This document shows, piece after piece, positions 45,498 to 57,179 of a stretch of 64,000 nucleotides of DNA. Source of the stretch: Neolentinus lepideus HHB14362 ss-1. Its lineage: Eukaryota; Basidiomycota; Agaricomycetes; Gloeophyllales; Gloeophyllaceae. A program made the translations under genes and the position numbers. Every line of letters begins with the position of its first letter. Positions within the stretch are counted from its first letter, which is position 1. The notes beneath the pieces are model-generated. The model saw nothing but the letters and a program-made list of their open reading frames with translations, had not been told where the DNA came from and ran no database searches. Where the stretch lies: contig KV425614.1 of the NCBI GenBank assembly GCA_001632425.1, positions 136,224-200,223 of the forward strand. The letters run 5' to 3'.

Positions 45498-48041
45498 ATG
45501 TCGCCCCGCCCTGCTGCTCCACGTCGAAACAGACAATATTCATTGTCGCTCAACCTCAATGATGGTTCTCCGCCAATATCCATTGTCTATGCACCATCGT
45601 CGACATCCACCATCTCTGATGCTATTGGACCAGGACGGACTATGGACAAGCTCCTCACTTTCTTTGGGGATCAACTGACATACTTCATCAGTCGCATCTC
45701 TGCACGTTATCTAGGAATGGGTCCCAATGTGCTCGTTGGGCGCATGGTTAGCTCTATTGATTGGTCTCAGCGGAATTGCCGATATGGATTCTGTCCTCAT
45801 TATTGGCCGGATGGAGGACACAAACCGCACATTGGGTTTAGCAGGCTGCCACCCTCTACAGCTGAAGTTGCGGAGCTACTGTCATTGCCTTTCTGTCATA
45901 GCTGCCGTGAATCCCATGCTCTCTCGCTCTCGGCGAGTGCAATATTTGTCGCTGGATGTCAGAAATTGGTGAATAAATTGCGGTATGCAGTCTGTACATT
46001 GTTTTCCAAACAAAGCTGACCAGATATCATAAGACGAAGCAGTTCTTCCGCCAGTGTTTTGATTGCATACCACATCTTTATTCTCGCCTCTTTCCATGAC
46101 CATACACGTGAAATATTTGTAGGGCTCAATGCTACGGAAGCCTTCAACACCCTGATCCGTGAATTGAGACTCACTTCGGACCGTACCCTGATTCTTCCCT
46201 CCCGTCTCGTACTGCTTACTCTTCATGAAGACACCATCATTCCTGCGGTCAAAAAGTTCGACGCCCTGGAAGTTAACTTGGCTGAGGCTCATCGTTGGCA
46301 TTTACCCGAGAGGGAGCAGCCGTTATTACTTCCACATATCGTTGATTGCTTGTCTACCCTTATTCGGAGCCTTCTGTAAGTCTCGACTTATCATCTGTTT
46401 TTATAAGCTCAATGTTAGCAGGGATTCGAAACTACAGATCATTGCCGCCCGGAGGATTTCGCGTTCGGTTGTCTTGCACGAGTCATCCATGGCATCCATC
46501 CTTCCCGGATTAAGGCAAAGCCTAAACGCCCATATCGTAATTTATTTGTGGCGACTGCTCGCATCTGCATCTACATCTCATCCAGTAGTCTACGACACCA
46601 TCTATCGCCTCATGGTACGCCTGTATGACTTTGGAACACAAGCGTGCTTGAATCAGTGGGATATTACCCGTCAATGTCATATCGCTTCATCTGCATGGGC
46701 CTGGCATACACTCTGGATGCCCCTTTTCCTTCTGAGGTATGTGATGATCCGCTCTCTTTCCTACTATTCATGCTGTTTTACATTCGTTCAACGGTTCTAT
46801 TCCATTAGATTGAACTTTCCCGAAGAAATCAAGTTGATCCCCTTCGAAGACGTACGGGAGATCTGCGACAACTTCTTTCGGTTTCCTGTCCCGGCGTTAA
46901 TGATGAGCTTTCAGGCTCGAGACGGCATTAGAGCTTTGAGAAGACTAATGCAAGAGCATCAAGAATCTATGTTGTTTGGGAGCCTGAAAGCCGCTCAAAT
47001 GGTAGATCCCATATTTGCGTTGATGACAGAAGCGACTAGCCTGCTGCTCGAACGTGCGGGGATTCTTCATGAGGAGCGACTAGTAACTCTTGAACACGGC
47101 GGATATGATATCCCGCGTTACGTCCCGCTTTCCCGAGTTAAGGACCTATGTAATCAGATCATGTTGATCGTAATGTGGTATGTTCACTCACGTGGCTTTA
47201 CCAGCACCTTGTAGACAACTTCTGTCACAGCGAAGATACTTTCGATAGCATCGCAATGTCGCCACCCCTACTCCGTGCAGTCACGTCGTACTCTGATGCC
47301 ATGATCAGGCGTGAGCTGCAGAGTTTAGCAATGTCGTATAGGACGTCGAGTAATTGGGTGCATTGCCGAAGAGCGGCAGCAATAATGCGCCAATTATCCG
47401 ACAAGGGTCCAGAGCAGAACCTTCGCTGCACTGGCATCGCCTATGGCCGTCCAGAGTTTGGCCAACCCGGGGTAAGTTAATTCTTATCTTCAATTTCATT
47501 TTTATTATATGAAACATAGGTATTCGCAGACCACCATCAAGGTCCCTGGGAAGCAGGCAGGACGTATGATCCTGACCATTCCCTCATGTTTCTCATTGCC
47601 CAAGACGCTTATCGCGATCTTCGCTGGGTATCAATAGATGACATGCAAGAGGCGCAATACAAACCAATCATAGTACCTTCAGAGGGCCAGCAATTACTCT
47701 ATGTAGTACGGTCACGAAACCGACTCCTGCATAGAGGTCAGTTTGTGGTTGTGACAGCCGATGGTATGCAATCCAGCAGGGACAGCGAGCTGCACGTCCT
47801 GTGTGGCCATGCGTTGCAGGATCCTGTGTTCTGGATGGCGCGGTTAGTACATCAGACGGATTGTCATCATGGTTTGGAGCTCACGAGCCACTGTATATGG
47901 TTCAGGACGAAACTTGTCCATGCATTAACCGGGCAACAACAGTCAAATGACCTCGCAACAAACGTTTTTTGGAATCCTTTCCAGCTGCCATGCCCATGCG
48001 AGTTGACATGGCAGAAGCACTGTCATGGTGGCATACAATAA
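45498..48041 (+). CDS. Unrecognised 730-residue basidiomycete protein
   Basis: Seven exons fit: 45498-45705, 45752-45968, 46055-46375, 46422-46736, 46809-47177, 47231-47471 and 47520-48041. They total 2193 bases, 730 residues plus stop. All introns are GT-AG, 46-86 nt. The N-terminus (SPRPAAPRRNRQYSL) is basic and hydrophilic. The body is mixed helical (for example TREIFVGLNATEAF, RVKDLCNQIMLIV, SLKAAQMVDPIFALMTEA) with no obvious membrane span, catalytic motif or repeat. I do not recognise the family and suggest no function. The first two introns are the least certain; an alternative 35-nt intron is possible at 47169. A TATA box precedes it. Long open exons with consistent phase support a real gene. 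Confidence 0.6.
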
Positions 48042-49009
48042 CGAGTCAGTGTGTGAGGAACTGTAATGGATAAGTCGGGACCGGGTTAACGAGACCGAGA
48101 CGGGCGGGGTAAGTCCCAAGAGACCAAAACCCGCACATTGAACGAGCAAATGAAATGGTATATACACTGACGTCGAGTATGTGGAGCTACGATATGCTTA
48201 CACTATAGTCCGAGATACTTTAAATATACCATCTACTGCTACTTAAAATTAATTCGCGGACGGCGACTCGATACTGAGCGCAGCCGCTTCTAGCTAGTTT
48301 TGAGGCTAGAATCTGTCGGCGCATATTTTCGCAGAGTTCGTCAATTTGATGAGAATCGACAACGCTATCGCTAAGACCAGTGTATCTTGGAGGAAGGAGG
48401 CCTTCCTGACGTCGACCGATGTCTAGGCGCTTTCGCGAAAGTATATGCCTGAGACTGTAAACACATGCGAGTCTAGAGGCTGGAATTGGAGGATGATCTT
48501 CTCGATGAGTTGTGAAGTTTGCCATGCCAGCCGCCGGGTCGACTGTGCCGAGTCCCTTAGAGTTAAAAGGACTTTGTTAGAGGCGGGTCGCAAGTATCGT
48601 TTATGTCCTCTTGATTTCTACTGATGCCGGCTTCAATGGACGACTTGGATAGAGTTCTATATCCAACCGAGATTGTTAGTTCAATGATAGTAGTTAATGC
48701 AGCAATGAAGTCAACTACCATTGTTCAACGACGCGGTTGAATTGTCAGCTACAGCCAAACTTTTTCAACTTACAATAGAGCATTAACTGGTCGACTTTAT
48801 GTCTCAGCACGGCCACGACCTTCCGCACGATGCGTCCTCCGCCCATCATCAACTGTGGTCCACCGGCATCATAATCGCAATACCTACCAGCCAAAGTAAC
48901 ACCAGCCCAATCCCCTGGGGTTCCTATTCATGAAGATACACAGCTTGACGCTGTACCATTCGGTCGCACGATTCTTGCGTCTAGACAGCATCGACGTACC
49001 GTATCATAC
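48042..49009. other. Intergenic region
   Basis: Only short frames occur, including one of about 100 codons on the minus strand at 48220-48525 without family features. Nothing else was recognised. Confidence 0.4.
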
Positions 49010-50000
49010 GCGAGTGGGTGCCAGAACGAGCTCTTCAAGATAGGGGGGATATTCTTAGTCACGTAAAAATCTTGCCGGATGCAGTGCGAGCAGTTGTATG
49101 TCCTAGACTTGACTTGAGTACAGCGGAGTCGTATGTTCTTTCTGTGCAAGAGCGATAGAAGCTCGTGAACGAGGAGAAATTGAGATTGAGGGTCACGAAC
49201 GGAGATCCTTGATGGCGACAAAGAGTGGGACGAATATCCTTGAAGAGAGGAAAACGAAGCGACTGAACAGTCTCAGAGGGATTATCTGAGGAGATGAAAG
49301 ACATCCTTACCACGCGAAGAGCAGGAGAACAGGACATCCCGTAATAAGGACAAGATGAACAGCAGGACAGCCAGCCTGATATAGAGAAAGTGGGAGGTTC
49401 GCTAAATGGAGATATGTCATCGGCAAACACCAGGGAGCGCGACAGCGAGGGACAACGACGGCAGATGCTACCACGCACAGAGAACCACTTGGGATGCCAG
49501 GGAGAGACGGGGAAGCGGGACGCGTGAGCAGCATCTCCTGAGTAGGTGAACGGAGAACTGGTACACCGATTGGCAGAGACTACTGACATGGCACGCAAAC
49601 AACGCAGGTACTGCATTGCCTCGTGGCTAGATGAAAACTATCAGCATGCTCGTGGACGTGTACTGAGAATAATACGGAAATGTTTGATGCTAATTATGTG
49701 GATAAACCCAGCACGGCGATGACTGTCCTTTTGGGAACGTACTAGTCAGCTCATTATTGCCGATGGAGCTTGAATGATTAGCTGTAGTAGTTCGCCTGCT
49801 CGCAGAGGATTTGACCTGCACATATTCCTTGGAATATAGAGCCAATCGTATACAGCGTACTTTTGTGCGATCTCCGCCGTATACGATATGCTTCAACTTC
49901 GCTCTTTTCGACATCACCGGAAAGCAGTGCTCACCGATTTATTGAACGAAGATGCTTCGTTCCGTTAGGTTAGCCGACCCTGATGCGTATATCAGACGGA
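49010..50000 (-). repeat. Unclassified repeat R1, copy 4
   Basis: Inverted, more diverged copy. Its end at 49910-49990 reads catcaccggaaagcagtgctcac, atgcttcgttccgttaggtt, agccgaccctgatg, and its pyrimidine strand is on the minus side as in copy 3. Bases 50640-51050 look like a further, still older relative. Confidence 0.6.
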
Positions 50001-50134
50001 CCCTGAGTACAGCGCACGAGCGATCCAATTTTTGAGACACCGGCCGCTAACGTATTCGCGTTCAGACATAAAAGCAGCGGAAACTCGAGGATAAGGGCCT
50101 TCAACAAAGCAAACCTCGACGCATAGCTGAAACG

Positions 50135-50607
50135 ATGAAATATCTCAACATCTTCGCCATCGTGACTTGCAACGCTGGGTTAGTTAATGCTACTCCTGTG
50201 GTAAGACCTATTGAGCTGTCTTTAGACGAGACGTGCACTGACACACACCTGTGCTCTAGGCATTGAATGCTGGTGTGAAGGCACGCGAGCCCGTTCTCCT
50301 ACCGGGCCGCTGCAACCCGCCCTTGCAACCCGCCCTCAACAACCAACTGCCTCTGAGGAGTGCGTGGGCGAACTCGGGCACACAAGAAGAATTCAGGATC
50401 AGAAGCTTTTGTCGGTGGATGATGGTCAGTTTGGAAGACGAGCATCTTACTTGGGATCTTGTGTCAACTGTGTGTCGCCCGTCTCCAGAGCGGATAAATG
50501 TGATTTTGGGATGCCTTTGCCTCGCTGAAGGCAGATATAATAGGATACATTATCGCCGAGATATGGACTACAAAGAGAACGCCAGTATATGGAGGCACTT
50601 GACCTGA
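50135..50607 (+). CDS. Small secreted protein candidate
   Basis: Exon 1 (50135-50200) encodes MKYLNIFAIVTCNAGLVNAT plus PV, a plausible signal peptide. A 59-base intron follows, and exon 2 (50260-50607) continues in frame for 115 residues starting ALNAGVKAREPVLLPGR, giving 137 residues in all. The start, signal peptide and ATPVALNA junction resemble agaricomycete small secreted proteins, but the C-terminal half has an uneven composition and may run into sequence past the original gene end. The remains could be a truncated gene. An acataaaag string lies about 65 bases upstream. Confidence 0.45.
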
Positions 50608-50639
50608 GAAGATAGTGGTGTATTCCGAGTGCTACGGTG

Positions 50640-51823
50640 CGCACACACGTCCTCGATGAAAGAGAAAAGCGAGAGCAGAGCATCCTTGCACGTGCAGCGA
50701 AGGGCGGACTATTTGGCGAAAGTAGAACGAATATCCACAACAAGAAATAGCGGCTGATGTCCGTTACATGAGGATAAATGGCGGAAGTCGCCAGAGGAGA
50801 ATACCAAAGGTAGATTGTCACCCTTCACAAGGACAATGCAAATGACAGGGAATCCTTGCCTTAAGAGAAGCGGTCGGATATCGTCGACTGAGACAAGAGC
50901 GAAGCAGGGTGTTTTGTTTGACTTGTAAAGATATCGGAGTTTTTGGCCGAGAACGGAGACTGCAACAGCGGTGACCGGACATCCTAGAGGGTAGAAAAAC
51001 GACCGAGATACTTTCGACGCGGGCAGTGCGTGATCATACGATTTAGGAGAAGACAAGGATAAGCTGGGTACAAAGGGCATCTGCTTGGACAGAAACTGAC
51101 AATTTGACCAGATGAGCATGTGACAGACGTATTCGATGAACGAGAAGCAGGATATTACAAATCGAATAGCTAGAGTCGTTGAATTGGGCTCCGAGTCCAG
51201 AGTACGAGCTTGAGACGTTGAGCGCGCATGAAGCAACGATTGAGTTGCTCGATTATGATCGGCGGCGCCTCTGAACCGCATACGAGTGGTAATCCACCCA
51301 GGATCAATATGCCACTGTCTGGTACAGGTTTGATAGTTTCCGAGGAATTGCAATGAGAATGGCTTCTTCCAGAGTTCGTGTATGCAGCACGGACCATAAG
51401 CATAGGATGAATACCTGCATGGATCTTTACCGTACCCGGGCGGCTCTCGAGTTCTACCGCGCCATGGTCATGGGCCGGAGGTACAGCGGCTATACCTAGA
51501 ATACCAGTTGTCAGCACCTTGGGAAGGAAGAGCGTATTAATAACGAGCTGTGCGTTGAACAGTCATGTCAGCATTTACTCATCAATTTCCAGCACTCAAG
51601 GACAGCGTAGCTAGCCAGCATCCGTTACAGCCATCTCGAGGACCCAGCAGAACCCAGCAGGACTCTGCACAGACGGTCCGTGGCTGTGGCACAAGACCGG
51701 CGCTTCTGACCGTCACACTCGCCGCGTCGTGACACGTGTAACGGTGCTATCATCCTTCCACGGGTTGCGCCAAACAAGACCAAGCAAAATCACTCCTGTT
51801 CGTTGTCTACCACGGCGTCCACG
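50640..51823. other. Diverged repeat DNA and promoter region of the FHA gene
   Basis: Bases 50640-51050 carry R1-like pieces on the minus strand. A long minus-strand frame at 50709-51353 has no family features and overlaps this repeat, so it is not called. The last few hundred bases presumably hold the promoter of the FHA gene. Confidence 0.4.
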
Positions 51824-54370
51824 ATGCCCGCCCCCGCGCCGCCGTTCAGCCCCCAATGGCCCGCGCTCTATCTATACCCTCTCAACGATTCGTTCTCACC
51901 TAAGCACATCTCACTAGCAAATGGCCAGCGTGTTAAGATCGGCAGACAGACCAACGCGAAGACCGTCCCCGCCGAGCGGAACGGTTACTTTGACTCCAAG
52001 GTGCTCAGCAGACAGCATGCGGAGGTCTGGGAGGAGGGTAGTAAAGTGAGTGTTGGGTGTCGTTGCGGCTGGGAGGAAAGGAAGGTGCTCATGTGCACTC
52101 GCGCGTAGATCTTCATCAAGGACGTGAAGAGCTCCAATGGGACCTTTATCAACAGTGAACGGCTAAGCGGGGAGGGTCTCGAGTCGGAGCCATTCGAACT
52201 GAAGACAGATGATATCGTGGTACGTCCTCATACACCTCTAATCAACCCTTCTTGGCGCGTGTGAACACCTTTATGACTCGAATTGACCCGGCAGGAATTC
52301 GGTATCGACATCGTCGGCGAGGACAACAAGACGATCATTCACCACAAGGTCGCCGCACGCGTGTGGTGCGTCATGGGCGAGGCTGACATGCAGAACGCCC
52401 AGCGCGCCGAGCAGCAGCAGCAGCAGCAGAGCGCACCCGGCTTCGTGAGCATAGCCAATGCGCCTTCGGGGTCCGGCGGGCCGTTCAACTTTGGCTCTGG
52501 CGCCCCAAATCAGCCTGCACAACGCCGCCCGACGCTCCAGCAGCAGGGCATATCTGGTATGGGCGGGCTTGGTGGCAGTATGCGCCCACCAGGCAAGGGT
52601 GGCCTGACATTTGACACTATCTTGAGCCGGCTGCAGGGTGAGCTGCAGAAGAGTAGGGATACGGGGAATGAGCTACATTCATTGAGTGATGCTATGAATA
52701 ATATCCAAGATACCTTGGGCGGGGCTGTGGTGCGTCGTTATCTGTCTATCTCAGTTTGTATTATCTGACAATTTATACTATGTATCAAGGCCCCGACTCT
52801 CCCTCCGCATCCCCAATCTCTACCTCCTGTGCGACCTTCCTCAGAGGGCTCAACAATGAACGAACAACAAAGTCCCGCGCAGACACTCCGTGAACTGCAG
52901 GCCCAGCTCCACGAGACTCAAAACTCCATTGCCGGGCACGTTGACAAGATGCGTACACTCGAGGGTATGCTTGCCGAGCATGACGCCATCAAGCGCGAGA
53001 TCAACTCTCTACGCGAATTGTTGGAGAACCGGAAACACCATCCCCGAGATCATCAGAGGGAGGACGTGCACGACGACGATGATGCGGCGAGCGTGAGGAG
53101 CGTGGACACGATACGTGCGCATGAGCTTGAGCGGGTGGAGGAGGAGGATGAGGATCAGCTGCAGCAGGAAGAGGACGATGAGGAGCGGAGGAGGAGGAGG
53201 GAGGAGCTGGGTCGACCAAGAACGCCGGAGCCTACTGGCATTCACGAGGACGAGGATGAGATTCGCCATGACCGCCCGTCTTTATCGCCTTCGCGACGCA
53301 ACCAGCCGGTCATTCCCGATAACCTCACCCAGCGCCTCACTACCCTTTCGAATCAACTCGAGTCTGCGCTCGAGCTCTCGCGATCGTTGCAAGCTCAGCA
53401 TGTTGCTGCGCAGACGACTATCTCGTCGCTGGAGTCGAAGGTGTCAGCACTCGAGGTTATGATTCAATCCACGCAAGACGAGGTTCAGGCGCAGAGGCAA
53501 GCCCAGGAGGAAGCCAGGGTAGCCGCGGAAGCGTCACGAGTGCCCACCGAGGATCATGCACGTGAGCGAGAGTCCTTGAAAGAGCTGTTGAACGAGTGGA
53601 AGAAGAGCGTCGAGGGCCAGTGGAGCGGTGTCCAGGAGGAGTGGCATCAGGAGCGGGAACGTCTACGGAAAGCCCGCGAGGAGTTCGAGAGCAGAACCAA
53701 GGCCGTGGAGGAAAAGGTTGGAAGTGCAGTGAGCAGAGTCGACGGCGGCCTCGCGAAGCTGCACTTCCAGGTGTCCCAGAATCTCCCGACCAATGGTGAT
53801 GCGCTAGTGAACTCCGGTGGAGGGCTCGTTACGCCGCCGAGCCCGCGCAGCCTATCGTCGGACTCGATCCGATCGAGGCAGCGGAGAAAGCGTGCTAGCA
53901 GCTCGCGTGGGCGGACGAGCTCGCGATCGCATTCAAGGTCCCGGAATGGGACAACCGGGTCGACGTCGTCCGATTCGCTCGCCGAGGGCGAAAATATCGC
54001 GATTCCTTGCGCACACTCCTCTCCGAAGTCTCGACCGCGATCGCCCTGGATCTCCGATGACTCGAGCGATTCGGAGGCAGCTGCTGATAAGGGGAAGGGG
54101 CAGGCGGTGTCGCAGTATCCACCCACGCCAGAGTCGTCGACGCTGCTGCAGCGCCCTTCGCCATCGTCAGCTAAGGTGCCCGCGACGCAGCAGACGCCCC
54201 AGTCGAAATCCCAATCTGATATGGTGCGTAAGCCAAGCTTGGAGTGGGGGTACCTGGATCGGCTGACACTGCTCGATTGGCAGCACCTGGCGCAGGTATC
54301 GACGGCTGTGGGCGTGCTAATGCTAAGCGTGGCAGCCGCCGCTGTCATATGGAGAGTCAAACCAGAGTAG
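51824..54370 (+). CDS. FHA-domain, coiled-coil, tail-anchored protein (SLMAP/Far9-PRO45-like)
   Basis: Four exons: 51824-52045, 52109-52219, 52295-52739 and 52800-54370. They total 2349 bases, 782 residues plus stop. The FHA domain occupies about residues 12-120, with the phosphopeptide-binding residues GR (40-41), SRQH (62-65) and SSNGT (82-86). A Gln tract (about seven residues) and a Gly/Pro-rich linker follow, then coiled-coil stretches ([15 protein letters not shown]; later Arg/Glu-rich helices), an acidic segment, an Arg/Ser-rich region, and a C-terminal membrane span [18 protein letters not shown] with a five-residue tail. FHA plus coiled coil plus tail anchor is the layout of SLMAP, yeast Far9/Far10 and Sordaria PRO45, a STRIPAK subunit that holds the complex at nuclear-envelope or ER membranes (family knowledge). 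Assignment rests on architecture. Confidence 0.85.
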
Positions 54371-55121
54371 ATTATACCGCCTATTATCAGTATCGTTCGT
54401 ACCTGTTGTTGTCGTCCTTTGCATGTTTCGCATTCATGTTCACCGCATCCCCCTTGTTTAATGGTAGTCTATCCTGGTCGCTCGTTAACGTTTATTTCAT
54501 CCGTCGTAGGTCTGTAATTATGCCCCATGTCGCTGCCTAATTAATGAATTTCATGACAACTCAACATCGTAGTGCACGTTGGTTCTATTACCAATCATCC
54601 GTGGAACATTTTCATTTTGGGTGGTCCGTCGGACAACGTCGGGTAAAGGTTTTTGCCACTCTCCTGATCGTACGCAGACAACGATGTCATAGCGTAGATT
54701 TTGACATATCTTTAGCAATCCATAAATGCAAGATACTGTGTCTCAAAGTCTATGGAAGTTGCGACTTGTCGAGAGGGATGGATATGTTGTGATTCATTCT
54801 AGTTCGAATGGTATTGATCGCAGACAGGGCCCTGTATGTCGACTGTCCGGCCTTTCTATCTGGAGCGGATCACTCCCTTTCTGCACAACTATCCCAGGTA
54901 TGTCGTGCCAAGTCCGTTCATATTTACCAATAACACTCTGGACGATCCCCTCTCCCAGTACCTGATCCCTACGCTAAGACATATCAACATAGGTCCACTG
55001 GTATTTCATTCAATTTTTGGTACCTTGTCCACCCGGTGTAACATCAAAGCCGGAGGTGAAGAACATATGTATTCCCTTCCACTCTCTTCATCCGCTTGCT
55101 TACCTCCCTCGCAAGGCTACC
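54371..55121. other. Intergenic region before membrane-protein gene
   Basis: A short frame from 54836 (MSTVRPFYLERITPFLHNYP) might be an upstream exon of the next gene, but I could not join it in frame with standard splice sites. Confidence 0.35.
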
Positions 55122-56879
55122 ATGCCCATCCTTAGCTCGACGCACGCGGTGTCGAGCCTCGCCACCAGCATGGCTGGGGGAAACATGGTTTTCCCCTCAA
55201 CTGGAAGGCAAATTCTGAGCGCCTTCATTCACTTCGCGGGTATGCTGTTTAGTGGTGCGTATCTTTCGCGTCTGACGAGGCACGTATGCCTGTAGGCGTA
55301 TCCATCTTGGCCCACTGCTTGTCCCGGAGAGTCAGCATCGAGCACCTCACCTCCATTAGCGGCTTCATGCAGCTCTCGTGGCCGCGGCTGCTTATCATCC
55401 TTGTTTTCCTGGACTCGTGGCTCTTCTTATTCACAGGTGAGTCATGCAATATCATTTACCGGTTACGACAACAGACGCACCCACAGGCGGTATCATCATC
55501 TTTGGGGCTGGAATGGAGTTGAGCGGCACTGTGTGCTCTTTGGGTATCGATATATGTATTGCGTTCTATGCTACCTCGAAGATATTCATATACTGGTTTC
55601 TGAGTAAGTTTCCCTATCGACACTTTGCTGACCTTTCTAACGTTCATCGTACTCGACAGTCGAGAAAGTCTTCTTGGTCTGGACACCTGGTGCGAATGCA
55701 AAGAGGATGAAATCCCCCGTCTATATAGGCTGCCTGGTCATGCTTTCGCTGTACACTGTGGTTGTAATTATTATGGTCCTGGGTGAGATTCCAGCGCGCA
55801 CACCAATTTGCTACTCTCGTCTGATAGTATCGCTCTTCCAGGCAGAGTATCTTTCTTCCGTGATGACGGCGCTTGCAGCATAGGTCTGCATCCGTACGCA
55901 TCCGGCACCCTCGTCGCCTACGATCTGTCAGTCAAATTCTATATATCAGCTAGATAATCTGACAGTTCATATCCATTCTACTATTAGCTTCATCAATCTC
56001 GTCCTGAATGGCCTTTTCCTCTGGCCGCTTCTGCGGAGCCGATTCATGAACCCGACGATCAAAAAGGTCGCGACTCGCACCCTCTGGTGAGTTGAGCAAA
56101 CAACGGTTTACAGAGACCAGCGCTGACGAAATAATGCCAGTGCTTCGGTGGTTGCGCTCACTACGTCTACAGTGAACATGCTCGTCCTCACTTTGATGCA
56201 CGGCAGGCAGCTCGGGTGGGTCTGCCTGGGCAGCTGCGGCACCGACGTTGTCTTCAACGCTATCGTCCTCTTCTGGATAACCAGCGGCGCAGGCGCAGGC
56301 TCGACGGGCAACGTGTCCACAGGTCGTGACCGCGCGAAAGCGAATCAGCCCGTCGGCGTCGCTATTTCGGCGTACCCGCCGACGTCCCCGATGTACCCCG
56401 CGAGAGATAGCAAGGTGAACTCGCCGAGGTCGCCTGGGGCGGGGTTTGACTACGTGCCGAGGGAGAATGAGGAGCATGCGTCGCCAAGTAATGTGACGTT
56501 TATTGCTCAAGGTGCGGATGAGCTGCAGGTTGACAGGAGGAGGGTGTACATGGGGACGCGGACTAGGAGTCGGTTGGGGAGTATTCTGGATTTCTTCAGG
56601 CGGAGTAATGACCGCGGCGAGGAGCATAGTCTTCAGGTGCGTGTAACGATTATCGGAGAGATGTGCTGTGGTTATAAAATTCGTCATCTTGAATAGGTTC
56701 ATGTCACGACTATCAAGGAAGTCGACATGCCCACTGATTCGGTGGCTGCGCAGGTCACACAGATGACCACTGACGAGGAAATCGAACTGTCTAAAGATCT
56801 GTCTAAAAATCCGGACGATATCGTCGCAGAGGTTAACAGCGAACCCCATGTCGTTGCATTGAACCCTGCTAGTCGGTGA
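55122..56879 (+). CDS. Multi-pass membrane protein of unknown function
   Basis: Eight exons: 55122-55254, 55296-55436, 55487-55603, 55660-55782, 55842-55926, 55988-56086, 56141-56636 and 56697-56879. They total 1377 bases, 458 residues plus stop. About seven hydrophobic segments occupy the first 270 residues (ILSAFIHFAGMLFSGVSILA; WPRLLIILVFLDSWLFLF; GIIIFGAGMELSGTVCSLGI; IAFYATSKIFIYWFL; IGCLVMLSLYTVVVIIMVL; LFINLVLNGLFLWPLL; ASVVALTTSTVNMLVLTLM; VVFNAIVLFWI). A long hydrophilic, Ser/Pro-rich cytosolic tail follows. The layout (helices, then a variable tail) resembles basidiomycete orphan receptor-like families, but I do not recognise a named domain. All introns are 41-61 nt. The start at 55122 is the first in-frame ATG; upstream coding sequence is possible. 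Confidence 0.8.
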
Positions 56880-57179
56880 CTGGAAAGTACACCATAGCTC
56901 ACCGGTGACTACGTCCTCTCACTACCAGTATTGTATACTGCTGTACTGCTGTACATTGATTATATACAGTCTCAGTATTATTACGCTCGTTTTCTCAGTG
57001 TAGTTTATGTACATGAATTATGCTCTGCCTTCTGCTCTCATCTGTCGTGATCGGTGTGTATTTGACCAACATCACAGAATTAATGGACCAGTACCAGTAT
57101 AGTACACACACGCTGATCACACAGGGCAGGAACTACGGCAACAAGACGAAACAAGACAGAAAATCACCTGAAATAACAT
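56880..57179. other. Short convergent intergenic region
   Basis: This lies between two convergent genes (plus strand ending 56879, minus strand ending 57180) and presumably holds both 3' UTRs. No other feature was seen. Confidence 0.5.

Noticed and set aside
50709..51353. 214-codon minus-strand frame
   Set aside because: Overlaps diverged R1-like sequence and shows no conserved domain or sensible composition.
53009..53269. Leu/Pro-rich minus-strand frame
   Set aside because: Antisense of the acidic coiled-coil part of the FHA protein.
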